This document shows, in pieces, positions 51,720 to 60,836 of a stretch of 64,000 bases of DNA. This DNA comes from Sporomusaceae bacterium UBA7701. GTDB taxonomy: Bacteria > Bacillota > Negativicutes > Sporomusales > UBA7701. Numbering within the stretch: position 1 is the stretch's first letter; each line of letters starts with the position of its first letter. The notes under the pieces were generated by a model. The model had not been told where the DNA came from. It did no database searches and saw only the letters and a program-made list of their open reading frames with translations. The stretch lies in assembly GCA_002482545.1 (NCBI GenBank), contig DLGF01000009.1, positions 62,001-126,000 of the forward strand. The letters are read 5' to 3'. Made by a program: the position numbers and the translations under genes.

Positions 51720-53666
51720 CTACAAAGCAATGGCGTATTCCTTTATTTTGCTGTAGAGGGTATTACGGCCAATACCCAAGAGCTTGGCGGCGTGGGAAAT
51801 ATTGCCCCGGGTCTGGTCGAGCGTCTCTTTGATGATCTTCTTCTCAGCGTCGCGCAAAGATAGCTGGCCCCAGCCGGGAGATACGCTTTTTTCCCCCATG
51901 GTGCGCGGCAGGTATTCGACGCCGATTTCGTCGTCTTCACAGATATTGACCGCCCGCTCGACGACGTTTTCGAGTTCCCGCACGTTTCCCGGCCATTCAT
52001 AGGCCATGATACGGCTCATGGCGTCGGGACCGAACCGCTTGTCCTCCACGTCGAGCTGGCGGCACATTTTGTGGAGCAGATATTCGATGAGGGGCGGAAT
52101 GTCTTCCTGGCGCTCCCGCAGCGGAGGAATGTAAATCGGCAGGACGTTGAGCCGGTAATAGAGGTCGTGGCGGAAGTTGCCTTCCCGGACTTCGCAGGCG
52201 ACGTCGCGGTTGGTGGCGGCGATGATGCGGACGTCGATGTCGAAATATCGCTGGCCGCCGACCCTGGTGATGCGCTTTTCCTGCAGCACCCTGAGCAGTT
52301 TGACCTGAATGTCGAGAGGCATCTCGCCGATTTCATCCAGGAAAATGCTGCCGCCGTGGGCCAGCTCGAATTTGCCCGGCCGGCCGCCCTGTTTGGCGCC
52401 GGTAAAGGCGCCGTCGTCGTAGCCGAAAAGCTCGCTCTCCACCAGGTTGCGGGGAATGGCGCCGCAGTTTATGGCGACGAAGGGGCCTTCCGACCGAAGG
52501 CTGGCGTTGTGGACGGCCTGGGCGATCAATTCCTTGCCGGTGCCGCTCTCGCCCTGGACGAGGACGTTGGCGGTGCTGTTGGCAGCGATTTTGGCCAGGC
52601 GAAGGCATTCCTGCATAGGCGGGCTATTGCCGATGATATCCTCGAAAGAAAACTGGGCGGTGGCGCCGACCATTTTCGTGACAAGCTGACGGATCTTTTT
52701 TATTTCCCGGAAGATGTCGATGACGCCTTCGAGCTCGCCTCTGCTGTTTTTGAGAGGAATGGCGGTTTTGACGAAGTGAAGGAGCCCCCGCTTGGTCTCG
52801 ATGAAAAATTCCGTATCGGTATAGCCCTGTCCGGTCTCCAAAACTTTGAGGACAACGGGCCTAAAGTCGCACAGGGTGCTAATATGTTTGCCGAGGGCCT
52901 CGGCGGCGTCGAAATTCAGGATTCTGGCCCCGGTGGGGTTGACGAAGGTGACGATGCCTTTGTTGTCGAGCATGAGGAGGCCGTCGGATATCGAGTTGAC
53001 GACGGTAGAATGGATGTGGGCGGTCTGCTCCAGGTCCTGCTGCGCCTTCTGCACGGCCAGGTAATTGCTGATGGCGGCGGCGGCGGACACGACCATGCCA
53101 AGGGTGTGGCAGTGGACGAATTCCTTGCGGCCGGTGACACTGAGAACGCCGAGCAGCGCGCCGTCGACGCCGGTGATGGGTGCGGCCGAGCAGGCCCATT
53201 CCTGGTGCTTATGGCAATAATGTTCATAGCCGGCCACCTGAATGGGGCCGCTGCCCTGCAGAACGAGGCTGATGGCGGTAGTGCCGACGAGATCCTCCGT
53301 CCATTTGACGCCGTTGACGTATTGGATGCCCTTTTTCGGCTCGGTGACTTCCTCGTCGCCGATGACTTCGATGACAAAGCCGTCGCCGTCGACCAAAATG
53401 ACGGCAAACCCCTCGTCGGTCATCAGATCGTAGAGGTTGCGCATGAAAGGCCGGGCGGCCTCGATAAGCGAAGTATTGCAGAGAAGCAAAGCTTCCAGTT
53501 CCTTGCCAGTGACGATTACACTGGAACCGCCGCTGCGGTAATCCACCCCCTGCCGCTGGCAGCGCAGCCAGGAATGGGCGATGGCAGCGCGCACGCTGCC
53601 GGGGTCGATTTCCCGGTGAGCAATAAAATGTTCCCAGGCATGCCGCACTTGCTCATCAACAGCCAT
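51720..53666 (-). CDS. acoR: Sigma-54-dependent activator, AcoR-type
   Basis: The 648-residue protein has an N-terminal GAF-like sensor (about residues 65-195), a PAS domain (about 205-310), an AAA+ domain with Walker A GESGTGKE, the sigma-54 contact loop GAFTGA and Walker B SIFLDEIGEMP, and a C-terminal Fis-type helix-turn-helix (HAAKLLGIGRNTLYSKIKEY). It lies directly upstream of and parallel to the aco operon. The ATG at 53666 follows GGGAGGGCG; the longer frame overlaps that site. Confidence 0.94.
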   Translation of the reverse strand: MAVDEQVRHAWEHFIAHREIDPGSVRAAIAHSWLRCQRQGVDYRSGGSSVIVTGKELEALLLCNTSLIEAARPFMRNLYDLMTDEGFAVILVDGDGFVIEVIGDEEVTEPKKGIQYVNGVKWTEDLVGTTAISLVLQGSGPIQVAGYEHYCHKHQEWACSAAPITGVDGALLGVLSVTGRKEFVHCHTLGMVVSAAAAISNYLAVQKAQQDLEQTAHIHSTVVNSISDGLLMLDNKGIVTFVNPTGARILNFDAAEALGKHISTLCDFRPVVLKVLETGQGYTDTEFFIETKRGLLHFVKTAIPLKNSRGELEGVIDIFREIKKIRQLVTKMVGATAQFSFEDIIGNSPPMQECLRLAKIAANSTANVLVQGESGTGKELIAQAVHNASLRSEGPFVAINCGAIPRNLVESELFGYDDGAFTGAKQGGRPGKFELAHGGSIFLDEIGEMPLDIQVKLLRVLQEKRITRVGGQRYFDIDVRIIAATNRDVACEVREGNFRHDLYYRLNVLPIYIPPLRERQEDIPPLIEYLLHKMCRQLDVEDKRFGPDAMSRIMAYEWPGNVRELENVVERAVNICEDDEIGVEYLPRTMGEKSVSPGWGQLSLRDAEKKIIKETLDQTRGNISHAAKLLGIGRNTLYSKIKEYAIAL

Positions 53667-53886
53667 GTCGCGCCCTCCCATTTCCGTTCGATATTAATAC
53701 AGTCATACGACAAAATCGATTTCATTGAGAAATGATTTGCCAAGCAAGCGTTCATTTCCTGCACACTGGAATAAATTATTTCAATTTTCTTATAAGCAGA
53801 TTGTTCAGGCAAATCCGGATAAATGCCCAGATAATACAGTTCTCTTGATTTTACGGGTTATCCTTATAATTTTCACCATTAAACAT

Positions 53887-55083
53887 CTATCGTGTTTCAG
53901 GACACTCCGGCCATGCCCGGGGCAGCAGCAACAGCAGAGCAATCACCAGCAGGGAAGTGATGTAGCCGACAATGCCGCCCCAGCCGAAAAGGCTGAGGAA
54001 CTTCCCCCCGAGCGTGCCGAGGATGCTCGATCCCAGGTAGTAAAAAAGCAGGTAGAGCGAGGAAGCCTGGGCTTTATCGGACTTGGCGGCTTTCCCCACG
54101 GAGCTGCTGGCCACCGAATGGCTGCCGAAGAACCCGAAGGTAAAAATGGCGACGCCGGCGATCTTTACCGCCAAAGTGCCGCTCAAGGTCACCAATCCGC
54201 CGAACAGCATAATGGCCAGGGATACGGCGAGAATTCTGGAACTGCCGGCCCTGTCGGCCAGCCTTCCCATCAACGTTGAGCTGAAGGTGCCGGTCAGATA
54301 GACCAGGAATATGAACCCCACCACCGTCTGGCTAAGATTGTAGGGCGGCGCCATCAGGGTGTAGCCGATATAATTGTAGAGCGTGACAAACCCGCCCTGA
54401 AGCAGAAACCCGAGGCCGAAAAGAGTAAGCAGCTCCCGGTCGCGCAACTTTCTGGCCAAAGCGGACAGCAAACCGGCCATCGGGCGCTTTTTCGGAACAA
54501 AGTTCCGGGAGTTGGGCAAGCCGAACCAAAACCAAATGCTGACAACCAGGCTCACCCCGCCGATGATGGCCAAGGCCCAGCGCCAGGAAAACAGGTCGGT
54601 CATCGCGCCGACCAGCACCCGGCCGAGCATGCCGCCCACCGAGGTCCCGCTGACATAAAGCCCCATGACCAGCCCGGTCGCGGCCGAGTCAAACTCTTCA
54701 TTGATATAAGCCATGGCGATTGCCGGAAACCCTGCAAGCATAACTCCCTGCAAGGCCCGAACGCCCAGCAGCAGCATAAAGCTTTCGCTGAAGGCGGTCA
54801 CGATCGCCAACAGGGCGGCGACAAACAGGGCTACGGCCATGATCGGTTTCCGGCCCGCTGCGTCGGACGCCCAGGACATGAGGATCATGCAGAAAGCCAA
54901 CAGCCCGGTTGCCATGGATACCGACAGGCTGGCGACCGCCGGCGTAGTGCCGAACTCGGCGGAGAACAGCGGAATCAGCGGCTGAGTGCAATAGAGAACG
55001 GCAAAGGTAACGAAACTTCCCAGGAACAGAGCCGCGCTGGCCCGCCAATGGACGCGGCTCCCTTGCTGAATATAGCTAGGCAT
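53887..55083 (-). CDS. MFS transporter, YnfM-like
   Basis: The 398-residue protein has 12 membrane segments and the pattern of YnfM-type exporters (FAVLYCTQPLIPLFSAEFG, MSWASDAAGRKPIMAV, LGVRALQGVMLAGFPAIAMAY in part). Substrates of this group are poorly known. The ATG at 55083 follows GGGGGAA; the upstream frame extends 32 codons over the promoter and operator, so it is not used. It is divergent from a LysR regulator that probably controls it. Confidence 0.9.
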   Translation of the reverse strand: MPSYIQQGSRVHWRASAALFLGSFVTFAVLYCTQPLIPLFSAEFGTTPAVASLSVSMATGLLAFCMILMSWASDAAGRKPIMAVALFVAALLAIVTAFSESFMLLLGVRALQGVMLAGFPAIAMAYINEEFDSAATGLVMGLYVSGTSVGGMLGRVLVGAMTDLFSWRWALAIIGGVSLVVSIWFWFGLPNSRNFVPKKRPMAGLLSALARKLRDRELLTLFGLGFLLQGGFVTLYNYIGYTLMAPPYNLSQTVVGFIFLVYLTGTFSSTLMGRLADRAGSSRILAVSLAIMLFGGLVTLSGTLAVKIAGVAIFTFGFFGSHSVASSSVGKAAKSDKAQASSLYLLFYYLGSSILGTLGGKFLSLFGWGGIVGYITSLLVIALLLLLPRAWPECPETR

Positions 55084-55126
55084 AGAGTGGTTCCCCCAAT
55101 AAACTGACAATTTGAACAACACCTTC

Positions 55127-55155
55127 ATCGTACCCCACCGGAAGCCCAGCGTCAA
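55127..55155 (-). promoter_or_regulatory. Promoter of the MFS gene
   Basis: TTGACG and TACGAT hexamers with 17 bp spacing on the minus strand, adjacent to the LysR-type operator. Confidence 0.55.
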
Positions 55156-55184
55156 ATGCATGATTTTTATATTGTTCATGCATT
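55155..55184. promoter_or_regulatory. LysR-type operator
   Basis: A perfect 9-bp inverted repeat AATGCATGA/TCATGCATT with a 12-bp A/T-rich centre lies between the divergent MFS and LysR genes, the usual position for a LysR site. Confidence 0.7.
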
Positions 55185-55241
55185 ATAATTATAATTAGAA
55201 GTTGGCGGATGGCCGCCCCACCTGCAGGAGGATGAAAACTT

Positions 55242-56123
55242 ATGGAATGGCATCAGCTTCAGTACTTCAGAGCGGTGGCCCAACTGCAACACATTACCCG
55301 CGCGGCGGAACAGCTATCCCTGTCCCAGCCGGCTCTCAGCCGCTCCATCGCCAAACTGGAGGAAGAGCTGGGAACGCCGCTGTTTGAGCGGCAGGGCAAA
55401 CGCATTTTCCTAAACCGCCCCGGCAGGGTCTTCCTGGATTATGTGGAACGCGCCCTCCAGGAAATAGCCGAGGGAAAGCAGGCCGTTCAAGACATGCTCG
55501 ACCCTGATCGCGGCGAAATCGCGCTGGCTTTTTTACATTCGTTGGGGAGCCATTTCGTTCCCGGGCTGGTCGGCGCCTTCCGGTCCGGCTATCCGCACGT
55601 TGCGTTCAAGCTGTTCCAGAACTCCGCTATGCATCTTTTGGGGCTGCTGGAAGCCGGCAAGATTGATTTGCTGCTGTCGTCGCCCATTGTGGCCGGGACC
55701 GGCGTCGAGTGGTCGCCGTTATTCACCGAAGACCTCTTCGTCATTGTGCCTCGCAGTCATCCGCTGGCCGGCCGCTCGCACGTGTCCCTCCAAGAAATCG
55801 CGGCCGACCCGATTATCAGCTTCAAGAAGGAGTATATCCTGCGCGTCATCACTGACCAACTGTTCGCGAAGGTCCATGTCACCCCATCGATAACTTTCGA
55901 GGGAGACGAAATCATGACGGTGGCCGGCCTGGTGGAAGCGGAGCTGGGGGTTGCCATAATCCCCCGGATAAGCGGCCTCGACAAGGCCGATATTGCTTTT
56001 CTTCCGGTGGCCGAGCCGCTTAGCCGGCGCACAATCGGCATTGCCTGGGGAAAAAACCGTTATCTTTCCCCCGCCGCCATCAAATTTCGGGATTTCGTTA
56101 TCCATTCCTTCACTGCGCGCTGA
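55242..56123 (+). CDS. LysR family transcriptional regulator
   Basis: The 293-residue protein has the LysR winged helix (residues 1-60: FRAVAQLQHITRAAEQLSLSQPALSRSIAKLEEELG in part) and a periplasmic-binding-like effector domain from about residue 90 with the typical ELGVAIIPRISGL end. AGGAGG precedes the ATG. It is divergent from the YnfM-like exporter gene, with a perfect inverted repeat between them; the effector is unknown. Confidence 0.94.
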   Translation: MEWHQLQYFRAVAQLQHITRAAEQLSLSQPALSRSIAKLEEELGTPLFERQGKRIFLNRPGRVFLDYVERALQEIAEGKQAVQDMLDPDRGEIALAFLHSLGSHFVPGLVGAFRSGYPHVAFKLFQNSAMHLLGLLEAGKIDLLLSSPIVAGTGVEWSPLFTEDLFVIVPRSHPLAGRSHVSLQEIAADPIISFKKEYILRVITDQLFAKVHVTPSITFEGDEIMTVAGLVEAELGVAIIPRISGLDKADIAFLPVAEPLSRRTIGIAWGKNRYLSPAAIKFRDFVIHSFTAR

Positions 56124-56264
56124 ATCCCGCAGCCGGCCGGAACTGCCGCTCAGCCGCTGGTTTGGCGTTCCCTGCCGGCAGGCGGCGCGCTGGGCGGCGC
56201 GATGATCGGCGATCAATGGATTCAAAAGGAGAAACCGCCGCCGGAGGGCTCCTGCCGGGAACGT

Positions 56265-56304
56265 GGCAAAAGGCCCAACTGCGATCGCAGTTGGGCCTTT
56301 TGCC
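56265..56304. terminator. Bidirectional palindromic terminator
   Basis: A perfect 40-bp palindrome with 18-bp arms GGCAAAAGGCCCAACTGC around GATC lies between the convergent LysR and HtrA genes. Confidence 0.88.
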
Positions 56305-56313
56305 AGCCTTCTT

Positions 56314-57387
56314 CTATTGATTCGCCATCTCCGTCACTACCGGATTCATCGTCATCGCCCGGCCCTGCCGGAGGATAACGACCTCAACCTTGCTGCCTAT
56401 CGCGAGGTTGTCCAGCACGGCGCGCAGATCGGCCAGGCTGTTGACCTCGGTCCCATTGACCTTGCTGATGACATCGCCTTGGCGGATTCCCGCCTGATAG
56501 GCAGGACCACCGTTTTCCAGTTGAGCCACCAATAAGCCCTGCTCGATATCTACACCAAAGCGGGCCGCGGCCCGGCCGTCCAGCACGCCGACTCCGAGAT
56601 AGGCCCGGCTGACCTTGCCCTTGTCAACAAGCTGCTGCAAAATAGGGCGGGCGGAGTCGATCGGGATGGAAAAACCGATGCCTTCGACCCCGGCGGCGGA
56701 AATCTTGGCGCTGTTGATGCCGACCACCTCGCCGTCGGCATTGACCAGGGCGCCACCGGAGTTGCCGGGATTAATGGCCGCGTCGGTTTGGATAAGCTTA
56801 AACTTGCGGTCGCCAAGCTCAATGGTCCGATTGAGAGCACTGATGACCCCGACCGTTACGCTCCCCCGAAACTCGAGGCCGAGAGGATTCCCGATGGCGA
56901 TAGCCGGCTCCCCTACCTGCAGGGTATCCGAGTCGCCGAGTACTGCCGCCGGCAGGTCGGCGGCCTCAACCTTGACAACCGCCAGATCGGTCGCCGGGTC
57001 GACCCCGAGCACCCGGCCGGTCAGCGTCCGGCCGTCGGCCAGCGAAACGGCGATCTCCTGGGCTCCTTCGACAACATGGTAGTTGGTGGCGATATAGCCC
57101 TTGGCGTCGAAAATGACCCCTGATCCCACCCCGCGCTCGACCAAGACCTTTTGGTCAAAATTATCCCGCATATAAGCTTTATTGGTAATACCGACAACCG
57201 CCGGTCCAACACTTTTTACCGCCTGGACAACAAATGTATTGCGGGCCTCGGACAACGCCGCATCCTGAACGCCCGGCGGCGGCAGGTCCGGACGGGAAGC
57301 GGCCTTGCTGTAGCCCATCATAGCCAGCCCGCCCAACGACGCGCCAATCACCAGCAGGGCGGCCAACCGCTGCATCCATTTATTCAT
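56314..57387 (-). CDS. HtrA/DegP-like trypsin-type serine protease
   Basis: The 357-residue protein has an N-terminal membrane anchor (residues about 7-27), a protease domain with His in TNYHVVEGA, Asp in ATDLAVVKVE and Ser in NPGNSGGALVN, and one PDZ domain (about 270-345). It would degrade or refold damaged envelope proteins. One PDZ and an uncleaved anchor resemble Firmicute HtrA or DegS rather than DegP. An adjacent porin gene on the same strand is its potential client. Confidence 0.94.
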   Translation of the reverse strand: MNKWMQRLAALLVIGASLGGLAMMGYSKAASRPDLPPPGVQDAALSEARNTFVVQAVKSVGPAVVGITNKAYMRDNFDQKVLVERGVGSGVIFDAKGYIATNYHVVEGAQEIAVSLADGRTLTGRVLGVDPATDLAVVKVEAADLPAAVLGDSDTLQVGEPAIAIGNPLGLEFRGSVTVGVISALNRTIELGDRKFKLIQTDAAINPGNSGGALVNADGEVVGINSAKISAAGVEGIGFSIPIDSARPILQQLVDKGKVSRAYLGVGVLDGRAAARFGVDIEQGLLVAQLENGGPAYQAGIRQGDVISKVNGTEVNSLADLRAVLDNLAIGSKVEVVILRQGRAMTMNPVVTEMANQ

Positions 57388-57472
57388 GGTGTTCCTCCTT
57401 TGGTCCAGTCTCTGATCCAGTATAGCCCAAAAATATGATAAAACTGTGACAAGCCGTGGCCGCCGGTATAAA

Positions 57473-57509
57473 AACCATAAGACCCCGGCCTGGCCGGGGT
57501 CTTATGGTT
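57473..57509. terminator. Terminator of the porin gene
   Basis: AACCATAAGACCCCGGCC and its complement form a perfect 18-bp stem around one T, between the porin stop and htrA. Confidence 0.88.
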
Positions 57510-57546
57510 GGCGTGATCGTGCTATATGACGCGTTTCAGTAAGCGG

Positions 57547-58503
57547 TTAGAAAGCGTGGGACAGAGTAACCTCCAGCGAGGTATTGCGCAATCTGCTGTC
57601 AATCTCCTTCTGGTCGGTAAAGACCACTTCCAGGGAATCATTTTCCTGGAGTTGATGAGTTACGCCGTATTTAAAGCCGCGATAACCGTTGTCGAAATCA
57701 CTTTGCCCGCCCATATCGCCATTCGGCTCGACCCGGAAAGCAGTGATATAGGCACCGGTTTTATCATTGAAATCATAATTCCAGGTTGCTGCATAGGCCC
57801 GGTTATCATCGCTGCGGTTCGACTGGGTATATTCGACGGTCCAGGCGCTCTTATCGAGCTTGTAAGTGCTGTCCACCGCCCAGTGGTTGGTATTCCCGCC
57901 GTCCGTGTAATGGTAGCGGCCCAAGGTCACGCCCCAGTTGAAATTTTCGCTCGGGCTGTAACCGGCTCTTACGGCGTATAGGTTGTTTTTGTCTTCAGAC
58001 CCGGCATTATCCTCGCGGGCCAGAATGCCGGAAATATCCATGGCCCCAACGGTGCCCGAGAAGCTCAGGCCGTCGACAAAGACTTCCTTGCCGATATTGG
58101 AGTCCGGCCGGCTGTACAATAAAGCGGTTGTGCCCACCGCCACATCCTGGCGGCCAAGCTTGTACGTCATTTTTTCGGCCTGATAGGTAAAGCCGAACTG
58201 ATCAAGGGCCATAACACCCTTTTTCCCCGAATCGTAGGAATCGGGATTGAAATCGCTCTGCGACGGCTCATGGGCATACTGAGCCCCAAAACGGGTGTAC
58301 AGCGACCATCCGGACCCCAGGTCCGCCACGCCGTTGAGCCGGAAAGTGTAGATCATACCGGACGTATCGTCCGCGCCATCCTCTGTATCCCGCTGGTATT
58401 TGGCCGAGACATCGCCGCTGAACGTGAGCGGTTCGGCAAAAGCGGCCGGCGCCATAAAGAGAGTCAACCCCGCCACCATTAAGCCTATAACCTTCTTTTT
58501 CAC
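57547..58503 (-). CDS. Outer-membrane porin-like beta-barrel
   Basis: The 318-residue protein has a cleavable signal (KKVIGLMVAGLTLFMAPAAFA) and then alternating beta strands rich in Tyr/Trp/Asp, such as SGWSLYTRFGAQYAH and NWGVTLGRYHYT. The last strand LEVTLSHAF ends in Phe, the BAM recognition signature. It lacks the N-terminal SLH domain found in many Negativicutes porins. The start is GTG with AAAGGGTGAT; the frame extends upstream over another small gene. It is direct evidence for an outer membrane. Confidence 0.85.
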   Translation of the reverse strand: MKKKVIGLMVAGLTLFMAPAAFAEPLTFSGDVSAKYQRDTEDGADDTSGMIYTFRLNGVADLGSGWSLYTRFGAQYAHEPSQSDFNPDSYDSGKKGVMALDQFGFTYQAEKMTYKLGRQDVAVGTTALLYSRPDSNIGKEVFVDGLSFSGTVGAMDISGILAREDNAGSEDKNNLYAVRAGYSPSENFNWGVTLGRYHYTDGGNTNHWAVDSTYKLDKSAWTVEYTQSNRSDDNRAYAATWNYDFNDKTGAYITAFRVEPNGDMGGQSDFDNGYRGFKYGVTHQLQENDSLEVVFTDQKEIDSRLRNTSLEVTLSHAF

Positions 58504-58562
58504 AAGATCACCCTTTCGAAACATAAATAAATTATACCAAGTACTCCACGACCCCACCGGGG

Positions 58563-58730
58563 TCAGTGCATTCCGTCGGAAAACCGCCCGATCCGCCCCG
58601 ATCGCGCGGCCGCGCGATATTTTTTTCTGCATCGCGCGGCCGCATCGGGACTGTTGATGGCCCGCCAAACCCCGTAAACAGCGGATACCAGCGCCGCTGC
58701 ACCAATTCCTGTCATAATTACTGTCGCCAT
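58563..58730 (-). CDS. Small membrane protein of unknown function
   Basis: This 55-residue protein starts ATG with GGAGG at 8 nt. It has one hydrophobic segment (about residues 4-24) and a very basic tail (CRKKYRAAARSGRIGR). The tail codons contain an 18-bp palindrome ATCGCGCGG/CCGCGCGAT (58601-58618) and a 13-bp direct repeat of its left half at 58631-58643, which suggests the 3' end was extended or rearranged. The porin gene follows about 60 nt downstream. I do not recognise a family. Confidence 0.55.
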   Translation of the reverse strand: MATVIMTGIGAAALVSAVYGVWRAINSPDAAARCRKKYRAAARSGRIGRFSDGMH

Positions 58731-58783
58731 TTTTGCATCCTCCAGTATCCAATGGGGAGTTTCGGAACCACCCAGCCTTTGCT

Positions 58784-59068
58784 CTATGTTATGACCGCGC
58801 GCAGCTTTTCTTCCACCGAAGACCAGGACCGTTTGGCATACACCAGGGGTATCGAACGGGATTTGGCCATATTCTTTACCGTATGAGCCGTCCCGTGATT
58901 CACATAGTCTGTCAGCACCACCACGAAAGCCGTAGCTTTGGGCAAAGATATCTTCGTCCTGTCCAAGGCCTTGCGTCCGGAAATATGTACCAATTCAGTC
59001 ACACCCAAGGAGTACAATTGTTTTTCGATTCCGCCTAGACTGTCACCACCAACTACCACAACCGACAT
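58784..59068 (-). CDS. DUF2325 domain protein
   Basis: The 94-residue protein matches DUF2325: SVVVVGGDSLGGIEKQL at the start, HISGRKALDRTKISLPKATAFVVVLTDYVNHGT in part, and a C-terminal PLVYAKRSWSSVEEKL. The family is small, Rossmann-like and of unknown function, common in Firmicutes, sometimes near envelope or stress genes. The ATG at 59068 follows GGGGGGTG; the upstream frame lies in the HD-GYP gene end. Confidence 0.85.
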   Translation of the reverse strand: MSVVVVGGDSLGGIEKQLYSLGVTELVHISGRKALDRTKISLPKATAFVVVLTDYVNHGTAHTVKNMAKSRSIPLVYAKRSWSSVEEKLRAVIT

Positions 59069-59102
59069 GCATTCACCCCCCGTTCGTATTTTTATTCGAT
59101 AA

Positions 59103-59732
59103 TTAGCCGACGAAACCAGCCGCGGCCACTGAAGAACACAGGGTCGAAACGAATTTTCGGCTCTCCGCCAAGGCAATCAGCGCATCCGCGACATCCGGGT
59201 CGAACTGGCTGCCCCGGCAGCGCCGGACCTCGGCTACCGCCTCGGAGCAAGTGACCACCGAACGATAGGCCCGAAGGGTGGTCATGGCGTCAAACGCGTC
59301 AGCCACGGCCACAATCCGGGCTCCCAGGGAAATCTCCGTTCCCCTTAGTCCGTCGGGATAGCCCTTCCCGTCGTATCGTTCATGATGATGCCTCACAATA
59401 TCGACTACCGGACGAAAAACCTTGACCTTGCCCACAATATGGCTGCCGATATCCGGATGCTGGCGGATTACGGCAAACTCGTCCTCCGTCAATTTGCCGG
59501 GCTTATTAAGAATACTGTCAGGCACACCGATTTTACCGATATCGTGCAAATGGGCCCCGATATGGATGCGAGCCTGTTCGGCAGGCGGCAAGCCCAGCGT
59601 TTTGGCCAATTGCCAGGAGAGCTCAGCCACCCGTTCCGAATGACCGCACATGCAGGAGCTTTTAGCATCCAGCGCGGCGGCAAGTGCCTCCACAATCTCG
59701 TGTAAATCATCCAAGCGCAGATGTGCTAACAT
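59103..59732 (-). CDS. HD-GYP domain c-di-GMP phosphodiesterase
   Basis: The 209-residue protein is almost only an HD-GYP domain: GHSERVAELS, the HD pair in HLHDIGKIGVPDSIL, HPDIGSHI, and HHHERYDGKGYPDGL with the GYP triad. It would hydrolyse c-di-GMP to GMP. No sensor domain is present. The ATG at 59732 follows GGAAGGG. It lies 14 nt downstream of a GGDEF gene, so opposite activities are encoded side by side. Confidence 0.93.
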   Translation of the reverse strand: MLAHLRLDDLHEIVEALAAALDAKSSCMCGHSERVAELSWQLAKTLGLPPAEQARIHIGAHLHDIGKIGVPDSILNKPGKLTEDEFAVIRQHPDIGSHIVGKVKVFRPVVDIVRHHHERYDGKGYPDGLRGTEISLGARIVAVADAFDAMTTLRAYRSVVTCSEAVAEVRRCRGSQFDPDVADALIALAESRKFVSTLCSSVAAAGFVG

Positions 59733-59746
59733 AGTTTCCCTTCCTG

Positions 59747-60805
59747 CTAAGCGCATTTAATCCTGTTTACCGACCGGGTATCGGGATCGAAAACCGCGAC
59801 GCAGTTACGTCCGCTATGCTTTGAGTGATACAAGGCCTGGTCGGCGTAGTGATATAGTTTTTCTGTATCGAAGCAAGAAAGGCGGGTAAAGGTACAAATA
59901 CCGATGGAAGCGGTCACTGCAACACGCTCGTCGCCAGCCAGCCGAAAATCATGGTCGGCAACCGCCGCCTGAATGCTGCAGGCCATTCTCCCCGCCTCGG
60001 AGGAACAGGCTCCCGGCAAGAGAGCGGCATATTCATCGCCGCCGATGCGCGCGGCCAAGTCGCCGTTTCGGATATTGGCCTGAATAATTTTCGTCATTTC
60101 CAGGAGTACCCGGTCGCCGGCCTGATGCCCGTAATCGTCGTTGATGGTTTTAAACTGGTCGATGTCGAAGATCAGCATCGAAAGCGGGCGGCAGGTATAG
60201 TCCGTGGAAGCAAGGCATTTTTCCAGCGCTTCGAAGAAGCACCGCCGGTTGGCCAGCGCCGTCAACGGGTCGGTAAGAGCCATCACCTGCATCCGCCGGA
60301 AAGCGTTTTCCAGTTCGGCGGATTGTTCACGCAGCCTTTCCTGGGTTGCCAGCAGTTCCGTGTTGGCCGCGGTCAGAAAACGGTTTTGTTCGTCGATACG
60401 GCAACGATACTGCTGTAAATCGTCAATGGCCTTTCGCAATTCCTTTTCCCTGGTTTCAATCTTCCGGGCCATCCAGTTCATATCCCGGATAAGCCCCAGC
60501 AGCGGATCTTCGTCTTCCCCGTCCCGCGGCTCGTTAGGTAAAACCAGCCGCTCGGAGTATTTTCCCTGCTTTATGCGGGAGCAAAACTGCCGAAGAACAT
60601 CCATCTGCCGACCGACAATCCAGTCGGTTACCAGGCCCGGCAAGGCCAGGACCAAGAGCAAGGCGCTGGCCAGCGAAGCCGCCTCCGCCTGACCGAAGGT
60701 TCTATCCGCGGCCAGCGCCGATTGATACGTCATTTCAAACATTATAACCTGAGGAATCAGCACCAAGACCAGAAATACCATTCGCAGCTTGGTAACCAGA
60801 CACAT
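59747..60805 (-). CDS. Membrane-anchored diguanylate cyclase (GGDEF)
   Basis: The 352-residue protein has two N-terminal membrane segments (about residues 7-25 and 42-62), a coiled coil (about 95-170) and a GGDEF domain with DPLTALANRRCFFEAL and the active motif RIGGDEYAALL. An RxxD inhibitory site is not evident. It should make c-di-GMP. The start is uncertain: AGGGAGG lies very close to the first ATG, and a second ATG eight codons later is possible. Confidence 0.92.
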   Translation of the reverse strand: MCLVTKLRMVFLVLVLIPQVIMFEMTYQSALAADRTFGQAEAASLASALLLVLALPGLVTDWIVGRQMDVLRQFCSRIKQGKYSERLVLPNEPRDGEDEDPLLGLIRDMNWMARKIETREKELRKAIDDLQQYRCRIDEQNRFLTAANTELLATQERLREQSAELENAFRRMQVMALTDPLTALANRRCFFEALEKCLASTDYTCRPLSMLIFDIDQFKTINDDYGHQAGDRVLLEMTKIIQANIRNGDLAARIGGDEYAALLPGACSSEAGRMACSIQAAVADHDFRLAGDERVAVTASIGICTFTRLSCFDTEKLYHYADQALYHSKHSGRNCVAVFDPDTRSVNRIKCA

Positions 60806-60836
60806 CCCTCCCTAGGCCCCGGGATTTGTCAGACCG

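Noticed and set aside
52071..53735. 554-codon open frame antisense to acoR
   Set aside because: AcoR has intact AAA+ and Fis motifs; the antisense frame has low-complexity composition only.
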